Part shown: positions 61,605 through 64,000 of the stretch, in pieces
Layout of the letters: each line of letters begins with the position of its first letter
Position numbering within the stretch: the stretch's first letter is position 1
Assembly (NCBI GenBank): GCA_028335825.1
Contig: JAIOKI010000001.1
Span: forward strand, 434,001 to 498,000
Length of the DNA stretch: 64,000 nucleotides
From: Nosema muscidifuracis
Taxonomy: Eukaryota > Microsporidia > Nosematidae
Reading direction: 5' to 3'
Made by a program: the position numbers and the translations under genes
Notes under the pieces: generated by a model
Told to the model about the DNA's origin: nothing
Databases searched by the model: none
Seen by the model: the letters and a program-made list of their open reading frames with translations, nothing else

Positions 61605-61949
61605 ATATTTTGCATCAATTTATATTGGGTGGTATATTTCACAAATATATTATTATACTGCCTAAAATTGAGTATTGTAATCACTTAAAAGATTAATTAA
61701 CATAATGTCTTTTTATTTTATAAGAATTGGTCAATGAATATGTATGTAAATCTTAATGATTATATGAAGCAAAATCGATATAAAAATGAGATATATCAAT
61801 TCTGAAAACTATTTAAGTTATAGATCTTCAGTTAAATTAATCATAAAGAAATATGAAAATATAAGTTATTCATCAAACTCCTTTTCTTTGATACATATCT
61901 TTAAAATTTTTCACATAAATTTCAATATTTACCTTCAATAACAAATTTG
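61605..61949. other. Intergenic, no gene seen
   Basis: A+T-rich; nothing supported. Confidence 0.4.
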
Positions 61950-64000
61950 CACAATTTATTAACTCTATAAAATTTTAAATGCTCATCAATCAAGCTATTC
62001 GTTACAGAAACATTTTCTTATCATTTTTTGCAATCCATGGTAAATTCTTCTATAATTAGTTGAATTGTTTTAACTTATTAATAGTATTGTGAAACTCTTT
62101 AACAAACCAATCAAACAAAAAATATAATTTGTATGACTTCTTAAATAATAAATCTTTGTAATCATAGGTATACAGTAAAAATGATCCAAAGAATCTCAAA
62201 AATTTATATGACTGTAGTAGTGTATTTATATTTCACTGGAAATATCAAATAATATTTTTTTGATAAATGATAACATTCATGGTCTACTTATGATAGAATA
62301 TCGAATCAATTAGATTTGAAAATCACATTCTTTAGGAATTTCAAACCTTAGATTGAATAATAATCTTGTGAATAAGATATTTCTAAACAGGTACAATTTA
62401 TAACTATCATTTGTATTTTACCTTAGTTGTCTCATAGATCTAATAAAAAGAAGTCTATCCATAGTTGAATAGAATACAAATTGAACTATTTTTTATCTTA
62501 GTAAAAAATCATAATCTACAAATAGTTTATGCCATAAAATTAAAACTTACGAACTTCTCTCATCATTATTCTCTGATTTGACTACAAATTTTTTTTTACT
62601 TTTTATTAAATATGGGTATAAAAATACTAGACTTCAATCTAATGATATAATATCGTTATTCAAAAAGTCAATAATTGCTTAACTGACAATAATTTTTTAT
62701 CTTAGTTAAATCCATGTATGTCACAACAAATATTACTGTAAATAAAAACCGAAATTTTATTCGCACTATATTTCTTAATAATATGTCAATCAAGTATCTT
62801 TATATATAGTGCATAAATAACAATTTAACTAGTCAATATCTGCTATACCTTAACTTTTCTATTTATTTATATTTCTAGAATAGGTATGTTTTATCTTCTC
62901 TCTCTCATTTCAATCACATTTATTTGTTGCATTTAATCTTTGATTCTTATAGAAAATAGATAGGTGACATATCTTGTTTCGACTGTTCTTATAAGTACGA
63001 GAATATTAGATGAAAGATAGTTCTAAATTTTAAAATTTTCTTATATAATATATTAAATTTAATACTAAGACCAAAGTCTTTATTGTTTTACTTCTTATAG
63101 TTTTAATTTTATCATAAAAGATTATAGATTAAATCTTCAATAAAAAGTTCAGTGTCTTTATTTCTATTTCTGTTACATGAGATAGTAAGTAATTATAAAT
63201 CTTTTAGTCAATTCTTTGTACCCGAACAATATACCAGATATTTATACTTATACTATGATGAATTTCTAATTTGGTCCTAGTTTTACTGTATATAGATGAA
63301 ATATCTATAATTAAATGATTCTAGTCATTATATTTATGCTTTCTGATCCTTAAATAAGGTGAATTACCTTGTGCTGAGTCATTATCGTATTTATAACACT
63401 ATAAAATATTCATATAATAATATATCTAAACACATTACATATAAAAAATAGCCATTCTTTGTATTGCTAATCCTCAAGAACAGATATCAATTCATGACCA
63501 AGATTACATTCTTAACGACTAAATAAACAGTTTAATTATACATCATATTAAACTATAAGACAAAACTAGATATAGTATTTTTAGTACTATATGGATTATC
63601 AATTATTAATCTTTGAGTTACCTTCTTTATCAATATAGTATTTATTCCGAAGAATAGAAATCTATAGATATATTTATATTTCAGATATTCTTTTATAGAA
63701 ATTCATGATCTATAGTTTGTACAAATTGTTTTTAACATCTTTAGAGTCATATAATTCTAAAATTTTCTTTAGTATTTTACCAACTTCAGCGTATATATAA
63801 ATATTTGTTCATGATTTTCTGAATATCAGGTAGTTTATCACAAACAACGACCATCTTTTATTTACAAATAAGATGAAGTTTTTGTCATATGGTAAGTAAA
63901 ATTTAGTAATATCAAAATTATCTGAATCTAAAATACTTGTAAATAGCATACAATCAGATTTCAATCCATATATAGAGACTTTTACAGTATAAAATAATAC
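61950..64000 (-). mobile_element. Ty3/gypsy-like LTR retrotransposon fossil, reaching the window edge
   Basis: A broken old element on the minus strand with many breaks. Between about 62.0 and 62.75 kb, reading right to left, the order of reverse transcriptase blocks and of the segment linking reverse transcriptase to RNase H fits Ty3/gypsy pol. Sequence to the right (62.8-64 kb) has similar composition and may be the upstream gag/protease/reverse-transcriptase part. No terminal repeats were found inside the window, and the right end may lie beyond it. It looks ancient. Confidence 0.5.

Overview
The window looks like microsporidian nuclear DNA. The evidence is an extremely A+T-rich sequence, short intron-less genes of the standard genetic code, shrunken versions of conserved eukaryotic proteins (Rrp5 of about 552 residues, a 98-residue tRNA-splicing endonuclease subunit, Mtq2 of 171 residues), and the CCC motif that microsporidia place just before start codons. 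The species cannot be named from the sequence. An Argonaute gene, long intergenic spaces and old transposable elements point to a lineage with a larger genome, such as the Nosema/Vairimorpha or Edhazardia type, rather than Encephalitozoon.

Region 1 (1-10.5 kb) is mostly conserved housekeeping: partial Argonaute (-), a possible Sen54-like protein (+), MTQ2 (+), a small membrane protein (+), RPB3 (+), an unknown basic protein (-), a coiled-coil protein (+), RRP5 (-) and a catalytic tRNA-splicing endonuclease subunit (-). Most have CCC or CCCC within about 15 bases of the ATG, which corrects several start sites.

Region 2 (9.3-22.2 kb) is the most unusual part. It holds four diverged tandem paralogues of a polytopic membrane protein sharing an LLL-x-HGSIP-like motif (a fifth, opposite-strand gene may be related). 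Next come three small secreted proteins at about 1.1 kb spacing, each with the motif LKxS(K/N)WWW(N/D)xP just after the signal peptide, then two more small secreted proteins. Six of these genes carry GTTTCA or its complement TGAAAC with exactly 35-37 bases between it and the ATG, and they lack the CCC start motif. This looks like a co-regulated, secretory, lineage-specific module.

Region 3 (22.4-26.1 kb) has SWI5 (recombination), a protein with three internal repeat arrays, an unknown 258-residue protein and a CENP-A-like histone H3.

Region 4 (26-64 kb) is gene-poor. It holds large secreted or membrane proteins with no recognised function, including a three-member family (601, 500 and about 540 residues), a Ser/Gly/Cys repeat protein and a Cys-rich protein with two C-terminal membrane spans. 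Two of these genes are interrupted by one frame change near homopolymer runs. Between them lie decayed sequences: two broken Ty3/gypsy-like LTR retrotransposon fossils (about 52.4-54.7 kb and 61.9-64 kb), a MULE DNA transposon relic (about 58.1-58.9 kb), and unidentified coding relics. I found no rRNA, convincing tRNA or CRISPR array.
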